From assembly GCA_963556495.2 (NCBI GenBank), contig OY747700.1, positions 4,387,001 through 4,451,000 of the forward strand: DNA of 64,000 bases, read 5' to 3'. Made by a program: the position numbers and the translations under genes. Below are positions 47,387 through 58,597 of the stretch, piece by piece. This DNA comes from Valencia hispanica (Eukaryota > Chordata > Actinopteri > Cyprinodontiformes > Valenciidae). The notes under the pieces are model-generated. The model was not told where the DNA came from and ran no database searches. It saw only the letters and a list, made by a program, of their open reading frames with translations. How positions within the stretch are numbered: position 1 is the stretch's first letter; every line of letters begins with the position of its first letter.

Positions 47387-48096
47387 GTGGAGCAGCTGCT
47401 GTGTCTGATTCATATATGTAGTCAGTGAGAAGGGTTGATGATATTAATGTTAAAGATCAGATACACAGACAGCAGAAAGACAAGAGAAAACAGTAAATGT
47501 ATGACTAGAGCATTTCAGGAATTTAAAAGGGACCTTTCATGTGGTGCATATCAGTCAAATTAAGCCACCAATCTAAGAAGAGACTTGGGGCACTTAGAGG
47601 AAAATTGTGAAAGAAACCTAACAGATATCAACATCCCGTCTTCACTTCTGAACGGAGCTCTGATTTAACTACAAACTGAAAGTTTAATGGGGTTTCTAGG
47701 TGAACGTTTGATGACACAGTAAATCCTCAAAAATAGTGGATTTTGATGATTAATTCAACACCTGACTATTTATTCCAATGGGATTTTTAGGTATCGTTTT
47801 TGGCTAATTATGTCGCCATGGTAACTCCATTCACCAATAGAAATAGAAGCACACATGTCTACATCCGCACCTTTAGATATAAATATATTGTGGGGGTGCA
47901 CACTACAGTTCGGGCCGTATTAAGTAAATGGAGTCCAGTTTAGAGGTGTAGAGTAATAGGCACCTGTCCTTCATTTAATTGGCGCAAAGCAATGCTTTCC
48001 CCTGCAGTCTTTTGGGAGGCACCAACAATCATTGTAAATTTATAGCGTGACTAATCTGATGAAACCTGATCCTGAATTTGTTCCATTTACTTTCAG

Positions 48097-48345
48097 CCTC
48101 TCTGACCACTTTGATCATTAAACTGGTTGTCCTCCTGCTGGGTGTGATGGGATTAGTCCTTGTCCTCTACTTCATGGTACTGCATGTATCATGCATGATG
48201 TGTTCAGTTAGTAAAGTTACTGCATTGAATCTAAACCATCATCTGTTTCCAGGCCAGGAGAAGCCAGAAGTTTGGACCAGAGAGAAACCATCATGATGAT
48301 GGTTCCAGAGCTGAAGGCTCCTTAGAGGAGGAGACTTCACTCTGA
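48097..48345 (+). CDS. SRCR receptor, transmembrane exon (48097-48176) and tail exon (48253-48345), copy II
   Basis: Same as 9191-9439; poly(A) signal at 48447-48452. Confidence 0.8.
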
Positions 48346-48743
48346 AGGAACCAGTTGATCAGGATCTTTATCTCACATCCACATGAAGGAACAGAGACAT
48401 TCAGACAGCTATAAACCTCCACATGTCTGTTGGTCTGTCGTCAACAAATAAAGGTGTGAAAGCAGCAGTGAGTTTCTGGTTTGGAGGGCTCCCTCTAGTG
48501 GTGTCTATGTTGGTATGACGTCCTCTTTGTTTCTGCTACCTTTCCACCTTACAGAGGTTTAGATGAGTGAACATCTGATGGACCTTGTTGCTCTGAACAA
48601 ATGATTTAAAGAAGATCCTCCAAACAGATTCCTGATAAAACCGGCAGATTGAAGCAAATTACACCAAAGATCTGAGAGTTTTCCGTTACAAACTGGTAAA
48701 AACCTCATTCTTCCCATCTTTAGACTGTTTGTTGCAGACCTGA

Positions 48744-49082
48744 AGTCTGGAACTCTAGTCTATAAATCATCCCTAGAATCAGAACCAAACATAAAGAACC
48801 AGATTTCAGTTTATATGCTCCTCTAATCTGGAACAAACTTCCAGACAACTGCAAAACTGCTGAGACAGTGAGTTCCTTTAAATCAAGGCTAAAACATATC
48901 TATTTAGAGCTGCCTTTGAGTAACTGATTAATAATAGCTGGAATGTCATATGTGTTAATGAGTAATAAGTTATGTTTTTCTAATATTGTGTTTTATGCTT
49001 TCATTGCTACTTTTATTTTATCTCCTAATCATGTAAATGACCTTGTTGAAATTGTGCTATACAAATAAAGTTCCCTTCCCTT
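48744..49082 (+). mobile_element. Second L2-like LINE 3' end, copy II
   Basis: Same as 9838-10176. Confidence 0.72.
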
Positions 49083-49560
49083 GAAGTCCAACTCAGTTTA
49101 ATCCAGTTTATTCATGTGGTGCATATTAACGTGTCATCTCAGGGTGTTTTACAAGACAAACAGATCCAGTTAATAGTCATAAATTTACTGTATATCCAGT
49201 CCAGTCATCCAGACAGATTCCAAGTCAGTTGGATTCATTCCAGTTGATCCTAGTTATCAGTCAATGCATCAAGTTTAGTTTATTATCCAAACTGGTTCAA
49301 AGGTTTTCTATCTCAGGAAACCCAGCAGAATGCATCCAGTCATTGACTTGCAGCTTTCACTTCTACTGGACATGTGTTAAAATCCAGGAATGGTTTCATT
49401 CTCAGGGTTAAAATTCTGTAACACAAAGAATATACCTAATCACCAAGAAGAACCAAAAGCCAGCAGTGTATTCAATGAGTTTTACTTGCAGCAAGGAGAG
49501 TGTTACAAGAATCACATGGCAGGACACACAAAGCAGTTTTATGATACTTTTCCCCATTTC

Positions 49561-49756
49561 TTTTGTTTTTAAAGGTTTTGTGCCCACAGTGGCCTTTATT
49601 TGACAGTGGACAGTACAGAAAGGGGACAGACGTCCAGCAAGGGTCCACAGGGACGGGAATCAAACCTAGGACAACCTCTTCGAGGGCTGAGGCCTCTGAA
49701 CATACATGGGGCGCTGTCTTAACCACTGTGCTGCACGATGCCCCAATTCTCGCCAA
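49561..49756 (-). mobile_element. tRNA-derived SINE-like element, copy II
   Basis: Same as 10655-10850. Confidence 0.55.
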
Positions 49757-49912
49757 CTATGGGATTTTCTACTAGTCATGCAGCTGGCATGTTCTTGTTG
49801 GTCCTTCCCAGTCTGCAGAGGGGGTGCACACCTGAAGTTATCATAAAACTGAGTCTTCACACAATACTTCTCCATAGACATATAGAAAAAGAAATGATAA
49901 CTGAATGATATT

Positions 49913-50098
49913 ACTAAGTTTCCTTGGCCGACCGCTGCGTCTATGATCCTCAATGTTGTCCATTTCTTTGTGCTTCTTCAAAACAGCTTGAACAGCACAT
50001 CTAGAAACCCCAGTCTGCTCTGAAATCTTTGTCTGGGAAAGACCTTGCTGATCCAGTATAATTATCTTGGGTATTGTTGCTGAGCTCAATCTTTCCAT
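49913..50098 (-). pseudogene. Tc1/mariner transposase N-terminal fragment, copy II
   Basis: Same as 11007-11192. Confidence 0.8.
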
Positions 50099-51604
50099 AA
50101 AATGAAACTATCTTCAATAACTTCACCTTAGTAGCAGAGTTTGGCTGTTCCTAGGGATGGGCAATAAATTGATTTTATCGATTAAATAAATTGATAAAAA
50201 TAAACAATGAAACTTATTTTTGAAAGCATTCTTTGTTTACAGCAGTTTTTTGAGTTTTTTTGAGTTTTTTTAGCAATTAAACAGAGATAAGAATGTGGAT
50301 TTGATCTATTTGTTACATGTGTTGCCAATAAATGATGTTATTTAGTCCAGTCTGAAGGATCCCAAGGACCCAAACTTTTACTCCACCCAGGATCCAACAT
50401 TGGAAACCACTGGAGGGGTAGGAAAAAAACCTGTAATATATAATCTAATATATTTTTAGGAACTATCTAAATTTTAGAACAGGGTTTAGGTTTGAAAAAT
50501 AGTATTCTGGGTTGTCTTTATGTTTAGGCTACCTTGTTTTGAGTCAAACTGCAAAACAAAGATGTGTGCAAATGCTTACTGCTCTTTACTGCACATTTAT
50601 CCCTCATCAAGTCTAATTTAATGTTTTTCACTGGACTTACACCATAAATTATCATAAAACGAGGCAAAGCAACCAATGTGGACAAAACAAAACAGTTCGA
50701 ATGTGTTATTGTTTAATTTTTAGGTGTTGAAGTAAATTCACTGTTAGCTACGCGTTTTTTAAGGTCGTGATGTCTGAGCATGCGCGAGATGAAAGCAGAC
50801 AAACCCAGCGCCGTAAAAAGACTCGGGACTTATTTATCGTTAGCTCACCAACTTAAAAACAGGACATATTTGAGGATAACTGGACGATTCTGTGAGTTTT
50901 TATATTATATTTATCTTATATGAGTGATTAATGTAGTCTAAACTACAGCCACCGTGTTTAGCTGATAAATAATTAGAGTTAAAAACTAGATTAAAGTTTC
51001 GTTTCCTGCTAACGCGCCACAAGGTAGGTTACCATTTTTTTAACAAACGCCATTTACAGAAGTTTCTTAGCTTGATGCCTTTTGACGGTTTAACGTTATT
51101 CTCTACTATAGTCTGTCTTGTTATTGTTTTTTAGGTAATTTATGTGAAATGTGGGCGGAATGAAAAGTTTGGATTTTCTGACTCGTGGCGTCGGGAGGTC
51201 GGTGTGGTGCCACGCGGGCCTCCGTAGTTTCACGACAACTTTAGGGTATTTGTTCATATTTACAATGTGTGTTTTATTTCTTTAACTGCTAAAATAAACT
51301 AAAAAAGCCGAGAATCTTATCTTGTATTGTTTACGTGTAAATTACCGCCCCTAAACTCAATAATGTTTAGTTTGTGCAGAACATGCCAAAGCTGCAGTAA
51401 CGCTTAATATCCACTAGAGACCGCTGTAGACTCTGTGTATAGAGTTAAACTCGTGAACAGCTTCATTAATTTCAACCGTACAGCTTTATTCAGTGTAATT
51501 GAATGTAAATACAATTACTTTTACACACATGTATAACAATTAAGTTAACATTTAAACTTCTATGTTAAATGCGTAACTCTTAAAACCTGTTTTAGTTTGC
51601 AAAC

Positions 51605-51848
51605 ATCCTATTGGAGCGAAGCGTACCACGTGACCGGAAATAAACAAAGCGGCTTGTTTTTCTTACTTTTCGTCCGATTTGGCTTCATTTATCTTTATTT
51701 TCCACTGCAACACAACATCAGTGACATGCAATCAATATTTTATATTTTCCCTGCTTGTTTTATGGGAGATTAACATATTAAAGTGTCGGAACCGTGAGTT
51801 AAAACGAGGTCTGTCAGAATGACGTGGTTTCCTCCGACAGTTTCCGTC
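51605..51848 (+). promoter_or_regulatory. Putative U2 snRNA promoter, copy II
   Basis: Same as copy I (32273-32516). Confidence 0.45.
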
Positions 51849-52039
51849 ATCGCTTCTCGGCCTTTTGGCTAAGATCAAGTGTAGTATCTGTTCTTATCAG
51901 TTTAATATCTGATACGTCCCCTACCCGGGGACCATATATTAAATTGATTTTTGGAACAGGGAGATGGAATAGGGGCTTGCTCCGTCCACTCCACGCATCG
52001 ACCTGGTATTGCAGTACCTCCAGGAACGGTGCACCTCCC
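51849..52039 (+). ncRNA. U2 spliceosomal snRNA gene, copy II
   Basis: The transcribed region is identical by eye to the other two copies. It lies 644 bp inside the right edge of the array. Confidence 0.95.
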
Positions 52040-52682
52040 CCATCATGTTCAACGATAACATGGAGATAAGAGCTGATTAAAGATGGCAGAATTATGTGTA
52101 TGTAAATATGTGGAGTTAAACATGTATGTAGTAATCTGACAGATTTTAAGATCAATTGATATTAATAGGATTATGTTATGTTTACTGTATTTGTTCTTTA
52201 GTGATACAGGATTTAGATTTGGACTCTTTGTGTAGCACTGATAGAATCTGTTGCATGCAGTTATTTAAAGTGTGTTTATTGCTCAAATTCTCATAAACGT
52301 TTTAATTTTTTACTAAATATATTTTTACAAAGTGTGTGGACGAGCATGTTGCTACTTAGTTGTCATTTATGCCCTTATTACTAGTATAATTTGGCTGCAA
52401 AAACACTGGTACACCAATTGTTTCTCATAATCATCCTGTCTTTTATCTCTCCAGTCTTTAGGGGTTATCAGTTATTATTTGTAATTGATACGATATTTTT
52501 TAATGTTCTTAATTTCTTTCGTTTCCAGGTTTATTACACTACAGTTCAAAGATGGGTGTAATTCCACCTCTTGGTCAGCAGGTGGCAGCGACAAGCGGAA
52601 TCTGAAAATCAACCTACAGGAAGTGGATGTGCTGTAAGTTTTCTTTTTTTATTGCAGTTTCTACTGAAATTAATTGTATCAC

Positions 52683-53198
52683 AATCTGAAGAAATTGAAA
52701 TCAACTGTTGCTACTAATGTCAAGTTTACACTTGAATAATATGTTGACGTTTTAAACTCTTTGCTTTTACATGGATTATAATAAAACTGCTAACAAACTT
52801 GCCTGGTTGTTTCTTTGTCTTTATCTTTTGAAGCTTCATTGCTGGTCGTAATTATTGGGTTAAATCAAATTGGCTTGTTTTATTCCTCAGACCTGCAACC
52901 CACTGAACCGCCTGATCGTTTTCCTTCAACAATCTTCCAAAGGAGCTCTGGTCAGAAAAACACACTTTCGAGTCGAGCTGAAGGGAATTTATTGCGCCAG
53001 GGCGTCTTCTCAGTAAGTCGGTTAGTTAAGTTTATAACATTTATGGGTTTGTAACGTTGTTGTTTTGCCAAATATATGAACATTTCTCCGGGTTTTGTAG
53101 CAACTTGTGGCCGAGGTTTGGGCGATGGCGGCGCCATGTTTGGCTCCAGGTGTGTCGCGTTGTTTTCACCTCTTGCGCTGAAAACACGATTAATACGA
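52683..53198 (+). other. Original right flank of the array; possible exon at 52892-53009
   Basis: Single-copy sequence. A stretch from 52892 (acceptor attcctcag) to a gtaagt at 53010 looks like an exon and is open in one frame, but it does not join in frame with the possible exon at 52529-52633. It could be part of a non-coding transcript reading out of the U2 region. ggcggcgccatg lies at 53127-53138. Nothing else is recognised. Confidence 0.3.
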
Positions 53199-54110
53199 TA
53201 TAATTATATAATAATAATAATAATTTTTTTACTTTTTTTTTACTGAACATAGTACAAAACAACAAATGGTATACATTGAATGAAATAGAAATTATAGAAA
53301 GTGATTGCCAGAGGGAACCAATAAACAGACGAGAGAGAGAGAACGAGAGAGAGAGAGAACGAGAGAGAGAGAGAGAGAACGAGAGAGAGAGAACTGAATT
53401 AAAACGAGAAACAAATACGGAGAGGCAAATGAGAAAAAGGCAAAACATATCACTTATCTAAAGTAAGGGGAAGAGCTACAAGTTTATTGTATATCATTAC
53501 TGATTTTTTTCCTTTAAGCAATTTTAATGAATCTAGATACAGTTTAAATTCACAAATAAAGATTCTAAGTTTAGGGGGGACTTTTATGTATTTATATTTA
53601 TGTATATTAAATTTTGCAAGACAGAGAATTAAGTTAATGCAGATTTCTTCCAATTTATTTCTAATCACTACCCCAAAGGTAATATTATCAATGGTAAATG
53701 GTTCTAATAATGGGAATATTTTTTCTAACCATTTGTGTAGATCCACCCAAAATACCTGTATATATGGACATGAAAAAAATAAATGTTCCGGGGTTTCAAC
53801 GTCATTATTACAAAAGGTGCATGTGTTATCATTAATTTTAAAGCGTAATCTGAGTAATTCTTTAGAAGGATAGATATCATTCATTATTTTAAAATGAGTT
53901 TCTTTACTTTTTGGAAAAATAGGGAATTTTAAATATAATGTCCTAAATATCTTAAGTGTAGCATGATCAAATTTGTGAAGGATGTTATTTTCATTTGGTT
54001 TTTCGGTATAAATATTACAGTTTAAGATCTTTCTCAAAAATGTATTGTCACATTTTTTATCTAATATTGAGATTTCTTTTATTAATAAGGATGGTAGATA
54101 CAGCAGCCGG
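53199..54110 (-). mobile_element. L1/Tx1-like LINE 3' fragment
   Basis: The minus strand encodes about 195 residues of the C-terminal end of a LINE ORF2. They include the cysteine-bearing CTFCNNDVETPEHLFFSCP segment (zf-RVT-like: C-x2-C ... H ... C), a conserved FKIMNDIYPS stretch before it, and IHKYKYIKVPPKLRIFICEF after it. The 3' end contains a GA-rich simple repeat and then an ATT-rich tail near 53205-53225. It is 5'-truncated. Confidence 0.75.
53325..53395. repeat. (GA)n simple repeat inside the LINE 3' region
   Basis: Runs of gagaga interrupted by acgaga. Frames through it give Arg/Glu repeats on the plus strand and Ser/Leu repeats on the minus strand, neither of which is coding. Confidence 0.85.
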
Positions 54111-54427
54111 TTACTAACAACTATCTAATGTTTACTGTAAGGAATAATCCTGCTGCTGCCACCTGCTGGTCATAAGGAGCTGCTGTTGATTCAGGCATGC
54201 TGGGGAAGGGATGCATCCACAGACTGCAGAACGGAAGCTGTCAAGGATTGGACTCTCCTGATCTACACAATAATGGCAGATGGCTGACTAGAAGAATGTC
54301 CTGCAGACAGTCAGACAACCTCCACAAGAAGTTGTTTCTAAAGTCTCTATTCATGGTCGTATCCAAGAATGTTATAAGGAAGTTGAATGGAAGGAAAAAG
54401 TAAGGTCACAATATATTGTCTTACTTA
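54111..54427 (+). other. Possible Tc1/mariner-related fragment
   Basis: The part at about 54330-54405 (a KSLFMVVSKNVIRKLNGRKK-like frame) resembles a stretch seen in some fish Tc1-like transposons. The match is short and from memory, and no inverted repeats or catalytic residues are visible. Confidence 0.2.
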
Positions 54428-55026
54428 TAAGCCCCTTTCAAACAGGCCATGAAAAACAAATTTTCCAGACTTCGTCTGTTTCGCTTTTGTGTCTGAAAGC
54501 AATCTTCCGGACTTTGTCCGGATACCCTTTACCGGTAATTTTACAGATGAAGACTTAGTAACTTTTCGCGGTATGGGGTTTGCGTTCAGACTGTCAGGTA
54601 ATGTTCCGGGAAAGCTGGAGGGGAGAGGAGCAGGGAACGCTGTGAGCCACACATTGATGACGTATAAATGTCACTATTTTCCTTTCAGCTTCTTCATCGA
54701 TGCCTCTTAAGCGTTTCAATGTGCGCAAAATTACACACATCACAAAGACGAGCCCTGCGAGTAGATCTGCTGTTTCGTCGACCATCTTTGCAATAATCCC
54801 TTTGTTTGGGGAAATGACATGTACGCCCGCCGCACTATGTCTATCCACATAGAACCCCCCACTACCTCAGACATTCATCAGGATCCTCCCGTACATTTCT
54901 TGCTGTGTGAAAGCAGCTGAAAGGCAATATTCCGGAAAAAAGTGATGTGTTTGAAAACACAACTCTGGTTAAAAACCGGATGGAATTGACCACAAATATT
55001 CCAGAACTTCGGTCTGAAAACGGCTA
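54428..55026. mobile_element. Possible foldback DNA-transposon derivative (about 600 bp)
   Basis: The ends are roughly inverted: agcccctttcaaacaggcc at the left, and a right end whose reverse complement begins agccgttttcagaccga. Both are followed by a ccag(a)actt-type motif. Internal sequence has repeated ttccgg/ccggaa words. No transposase is recognised and no clear target-site duplication is seen. Confidence 0.35.
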
Positions 55027-55164
55027 CAATGTCAAGTTTTTTTCCAAAATACATTCCTAATAGTTTCTGTCTCTGACAACCCCATAATAAGCTGATCTAA
55101 ATAAACAGATGATATTAGTCTACTAGAAATCACTTGAATTACAGTTTTTCCTTCAACATGAGAT

Positions 55165-55240
55165 CAGGGGAGAGCGCGAACGCAGTCCCCCACTACCAGA
55201 AATTATGCAGTCGAGATTCCCACATTTGGGGAACTCGCAG
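55165..55240 (-). pseudogene. U1 snRNA 3'-half remnant, copy 1
   Basis: The minus strand matches the last 76 nt of vertebrate U1 (from ctgcga through stem-loop IV to the exact mature end in ctcccctg), with only four differences from the human RNA as I recall it. The 5' half, including the 5' splice-site-pairing sequence, is absent; in its place, past a short spacer, is the palindrome. The Sm site reads AATTTCTGG instead of AATTTGTGG. It cannot make a working U1. Confidence 0.85.
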
Positions 55241-55271
55241 ACGTTCTCTGTAGGGAAGTGCAAAAGTCTAC

Positions 55272-55366
55272 GCTGAACGTAGACAGTTCGGCTCTCTGAT
55301 TGGACCAGAGTCTACGTTCACTGTAGACTCTGGTCCAATCAGAGAGCCGAACTGTCTACGTTCAGC
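55272..55366. repeat. Perfect 44-bp palindrome with 7-nt loop, copy 1
   Basis: Left arm 55272-55315 and right arm 55323-55366 are exact reverse complements around loop gttcact. The arms contain ctgattggacc / ggtccaatcag, giving two CCAAT boxes in opposite directions. Shorter nested copies of gtctacgttca/tgaacgtagac flank and cap the arms (55266-55380). Confidence 0.95.
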
Positions 55367-55646
55367 CGGTGAACGTAGACTACCAATCAAACGTAGAGTA
55401 TGCAAATGAGCAAACAGCGCCTCAAAAAAAAAAAAAACATTGCAAAAGTACGAGACATTTTCAAGACGGCAGTCCTGACTTATTTTTGCCCGATAAATAA
55501 TATAGATTTGGAGTTTTTAGCACTTTAGTTCTGTCTGATTTTTCCTCTTTTATTCTTTGAGCCTCATTTGGTCCCTGATCGCCTACAGAGGAGGACGTAT
55601 CGAGCCAAGTAGGCTTCCAGAGAATACGTACGGGAGACACTTTGAG
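55367..55646 (+). promoter_or_regulatory. Octamer/CCAAT promoter region and 5' leader exon of the 56571 gene
   Basis: A third CCAAT (accaatcaa at about 55382) and a consensus octamer ATGCAAAT (55400-55407) are followed by an A-run, an AT-rich cgataaataatat (about 55490), and a likely untranslated exon ending cactttgag with donor gtaaga. An octamer plus CCAAT combination is used by histone and snRNA promoters. The exact start of transcription cannot be read. Confidence 0.5.
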
Positions 55647-56570
55647 GTAAGAAAACTTTATACTATTCTATTTAGACACTTATAGACACATAGAAAGTAG
55701 CTCATGTCTTAAGTTTAGAGCTACCGATTATTCGGTCTGGGAGAAAAGCGTAGTTATCTGTACAAACACCTATTCTAACGGTAGTTAGCTGTTGCTAGGT
55801 AACGCCGGCTGGCCTCTCAGATCACCTCCGCATAGCCAAGGTGGACACGTTTAAAATATCAACTACAGCATTTATTTAATATAAACGGGTTTCATTGATT
55901 AGATCCAGTCTTTACTATATCTAGTTCGTAATGTTAGTCGCTAAGTAGTGACGTAGAACGTGAAGTAGGCAGCTTGCTTTGGAGACAAACAATGGAGATT
56001 ATAATTAAACTTGATGCTACGATGGTAGATTTCTGCCCTGCATTGACCCACTAAGATCATATTCTAACGATATAGCTGTTTGATTTATCAACAAGATCAC
56101 CGTTTTGTTTATAACACAAGATCTTTAGCATAATGTTAAAGCTTGGTGACAGTAGCTGCTGTAAATATCTCCGCGTTGCATCATGGGTGTTTTATTGAAT
56201 CAACGCTATAAAGTTTATTTTAGCTAAAGATTTATACACCATGACTATATTTGTATCGCTTGCCTGTCTACTTTGTGAATGTCACAACAGATACGCTTTT
56301 AGCATTTTAACATGGAAGTCGAGTGACACCAACGACAATGCAGAGGCGCTGTTTCCAAGCTGCACGTCAGTCAACTGCGTCTGCGATTTGGCCCCAAGAC
56401 ATTATTTATGTAATTGTATGAATTTTAATGTGTGTTACATTTCCCAATTGTCTATTTTGTATTCTAGTGGTAAAGCTATGTCTTTTGCCTCCATTTGTCT
56501 AATTATAGTGACTATTGCAACGGTTATAATGATCATGATATTGCTGAAAGTCTGTTGCCAATTTCAGGAC

Positions 56571-57395
56571 ATGGATACTTTCCTGCCAGCCCTTAAAATC
56601 CTGGACCCCAGTCTGCCGGCAGAGAGGCAGCAGTGCCTGCTCGTAGCCTCGAAGGAAGCCAAGGCCCTTAATGGTAGGAGTCAGTTTAGACCCCAGGATG
56701 ACCGGCTGAGAGACCCCAAGACTGCCTTCAAGGAAGGTAACATCTTGACATTGCATTTATACTACAAGTTGTGACAATGTGGTGCACTAGAGCTCTTGCT
56801 TGCTTGGTCACTAAGGTCATAACGTGTTTTATCTTCAGCAAAGAGGCGCTGTGGAGTGGAGAGGCCTACTGAGGCGCAGTACCTCGGGCAGCTGGTCGTG
56901 ACCTTTGGCCGCTACACTGGCAGGACCTTCAAGTGGCTGGTGGAGAATAACGTGGGCTACGTCAAATAGTGAGCAATCCCCAAAAACCAAACCATGTACA
57001 GTTTTCCCTTCACTGAAACTAATAGTGATATGTGTATGTATTTCAGTCTCATCGACCGCCACGTGAAGGAGAGCCGTCAGTGTGCGGCTATTAACGACCA
57101 GTGGGTGAAGGACAGCCTGCTAAAATATGTGCAGCTCTTCCCGCCAGTCTCCTGCCACCTCGAGATGAACGTGGACAGGGCCATTTACGGCATGGGCCGC
57201 TTCAAGGCGTTCACGTTCCTCGAGATGTGGCAGTGGTACAAGCGCCACCAGGCAGACCCTCGAGGTGGAAGTGAGCAAGAGCGCAAGATGGCACTGGAGG
57301 CCCACACTGCCGTCAAGCAATGGCTGCTGATGAGGGAGAGCGACATCACCTCCAAGTCGCTCAAGCGCTTTCGGCAGTACATTCTTGAAAAGGAG
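56571..57395 (+). CDS. Unidentified teleost gene family, N-terminal coding exons (56571-56736, 56839-56968, 57047-57395)
   Basis: Three exons with clean splice sites join in phase into about 215 residues. Exon 1 starts at the ATG at 56571, just after an acceptor at 56567 (MDTFLPALKILDPSLP). Exon 2 carries YLGQLVVTFGRYTGRTFKWL and continues as NNVGYVKY into exon 3. Exon 3 is a mixed helical region ending QYILEKE. Codon use is GC-biased compared with the AT-rich introns. I recall similar proteins as a multi-copy, probably transposon-derived teleost family (some annotated with a DUF6729 module) but cannot confirm this. It continues at 58925. Confidence 0.72.
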
Positions 57396-58597
57396 GTAAT
57401 TTAGGGGATTGTTTTCTCATACGTGGCACCAGTTATGTTAAAGATTACACAATTATGCTGGGTATTTGGAAGAAGTGCAGCTATTTGGCTATGAATAGTT
57501 AAGGGATCGCTTATGGTGATCAATAACACAAATTATGAAAAATTATTATAATAAACGGGGCGCCACCTTTTTCAAGGACTATTAATAGCCAAATACATTT
57601 ATATCAGTCTCTAATAGTTTAGCACCTTCTAAACTAGTTTGACGTGTATTGGAACATGAAACCTTGCTACATATATGTGTGTAGAATAAAATGAGAAACA
57701 GTGAATTTCCAAATACAAGGTTTATTTACAAAAAGAGAAAAAAAGACAAACATAGAATCACTCAAGCTATTAACTAACACACTACTGATAAAGAATAAAT
57801 GAATAACCAAAATAAAAAAATAAATGGATAAATATGCAATAAAAATAGAAACCATTTATTCTTCTGGAGGATTTCAGAGGAACAAAGCTTATTTTGGTAG
57901 TGGATGAAATGAAATGAAGGCCAAATTAGTTAATACTAATTGTAATTAGTTTGAACTAATTTAGCACCACTGATTTATGTCTAAACCAATAAACAATGTA
58001 AGGAAAAATAAAACATTCTTTGGATCAAGAAATGATTGTTTAAAACTTATCTGGATGAGAAATAAGACCTTTGGAAAAATTACTTCTTTATAAATTGATC
58101 ACGGCAGTAAACAATCTAATTCCAGTATTTTGTTACATAAAGGAGAGTTCAAACACGGCTGATAAGATTAGTTTCTGTTCTTAAACCATCTACCTTGAAC
58201 CGATTTCCGTTTGAACACTGTGCATGCCTGAACCAAACACGTGGGGCTAATAAAGCCCACGCGGCAAGGTTTGGAGCAGGTGAAACACATTTATAAAACA
58301 TTAAACAAAGAAAGGAAACTCCTGTCTGATTGAGTAACTCAAATTACAAGATTTAAACGACTGGTTGTCAGGAAAGTCTTTTAAAACACTGGTTAAACTC
58401 CAAGATGACCGTTGGTTTACCCAAACAAACAGCAGATGAAAATATTATTCACAGTAACAGATCACAGTGAAACAAAACCCTTAAATGTTAATTATCCTAA
58501 AGTAATTTGCCTCAGACCTTATGTGTAACTCAGGGCAAGTTTCGTCTGGCTTTGAGGATAAAACAATGTCTTTGTTTGATCAATGTTTAAAATTCAC
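57396..58597. other. Large AT-rich intron
   Basis: No RNA gene or mobile element is recognised; A/T-rich stretch at about 57660-57860. Confidence 0.4.

Larger units (their letters stand above)
33351..52682. repeat. Copy II, last tandem unit (19332 bp)
   Basis: This is the third copy. It matches copy I with roughly ten single-base differences, a 1-bp length change and one 240-bp deletion at 37927/37928 inside the LINE remnant. Homology ends abruptly at 52682, so 52683 onward is most likely the original right flank of the unduplicated locus. Being the last copy, it alone keeps the sequence context that followed the unit before duplication. Confidence 0.95.
55081..56300. repeat. Module copy 1: 1.2-kb duplicated promoter-containing segment
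   Basis: It matches 60107-61320 with about 97-98% identity by eye. It starts at ccataataagctgatctaaataaa (which supplies an AATAAA) and ends near cacaacagatacgctttt. Contents are a U1 remnant, a palindrome, CCAAT boxes, an octamer, an A-run (about 55424-55437) and a leader exon with donor gtaaga at 55647. Between the leader and first coding exon there is no other recognised feature. Confidence 0.9.

Noticed and set aside
53276..53461. An Arg/Glu-repeat protein
   Set aside because: It is the translation of a (GA)n simple repeat in a LINE tail.
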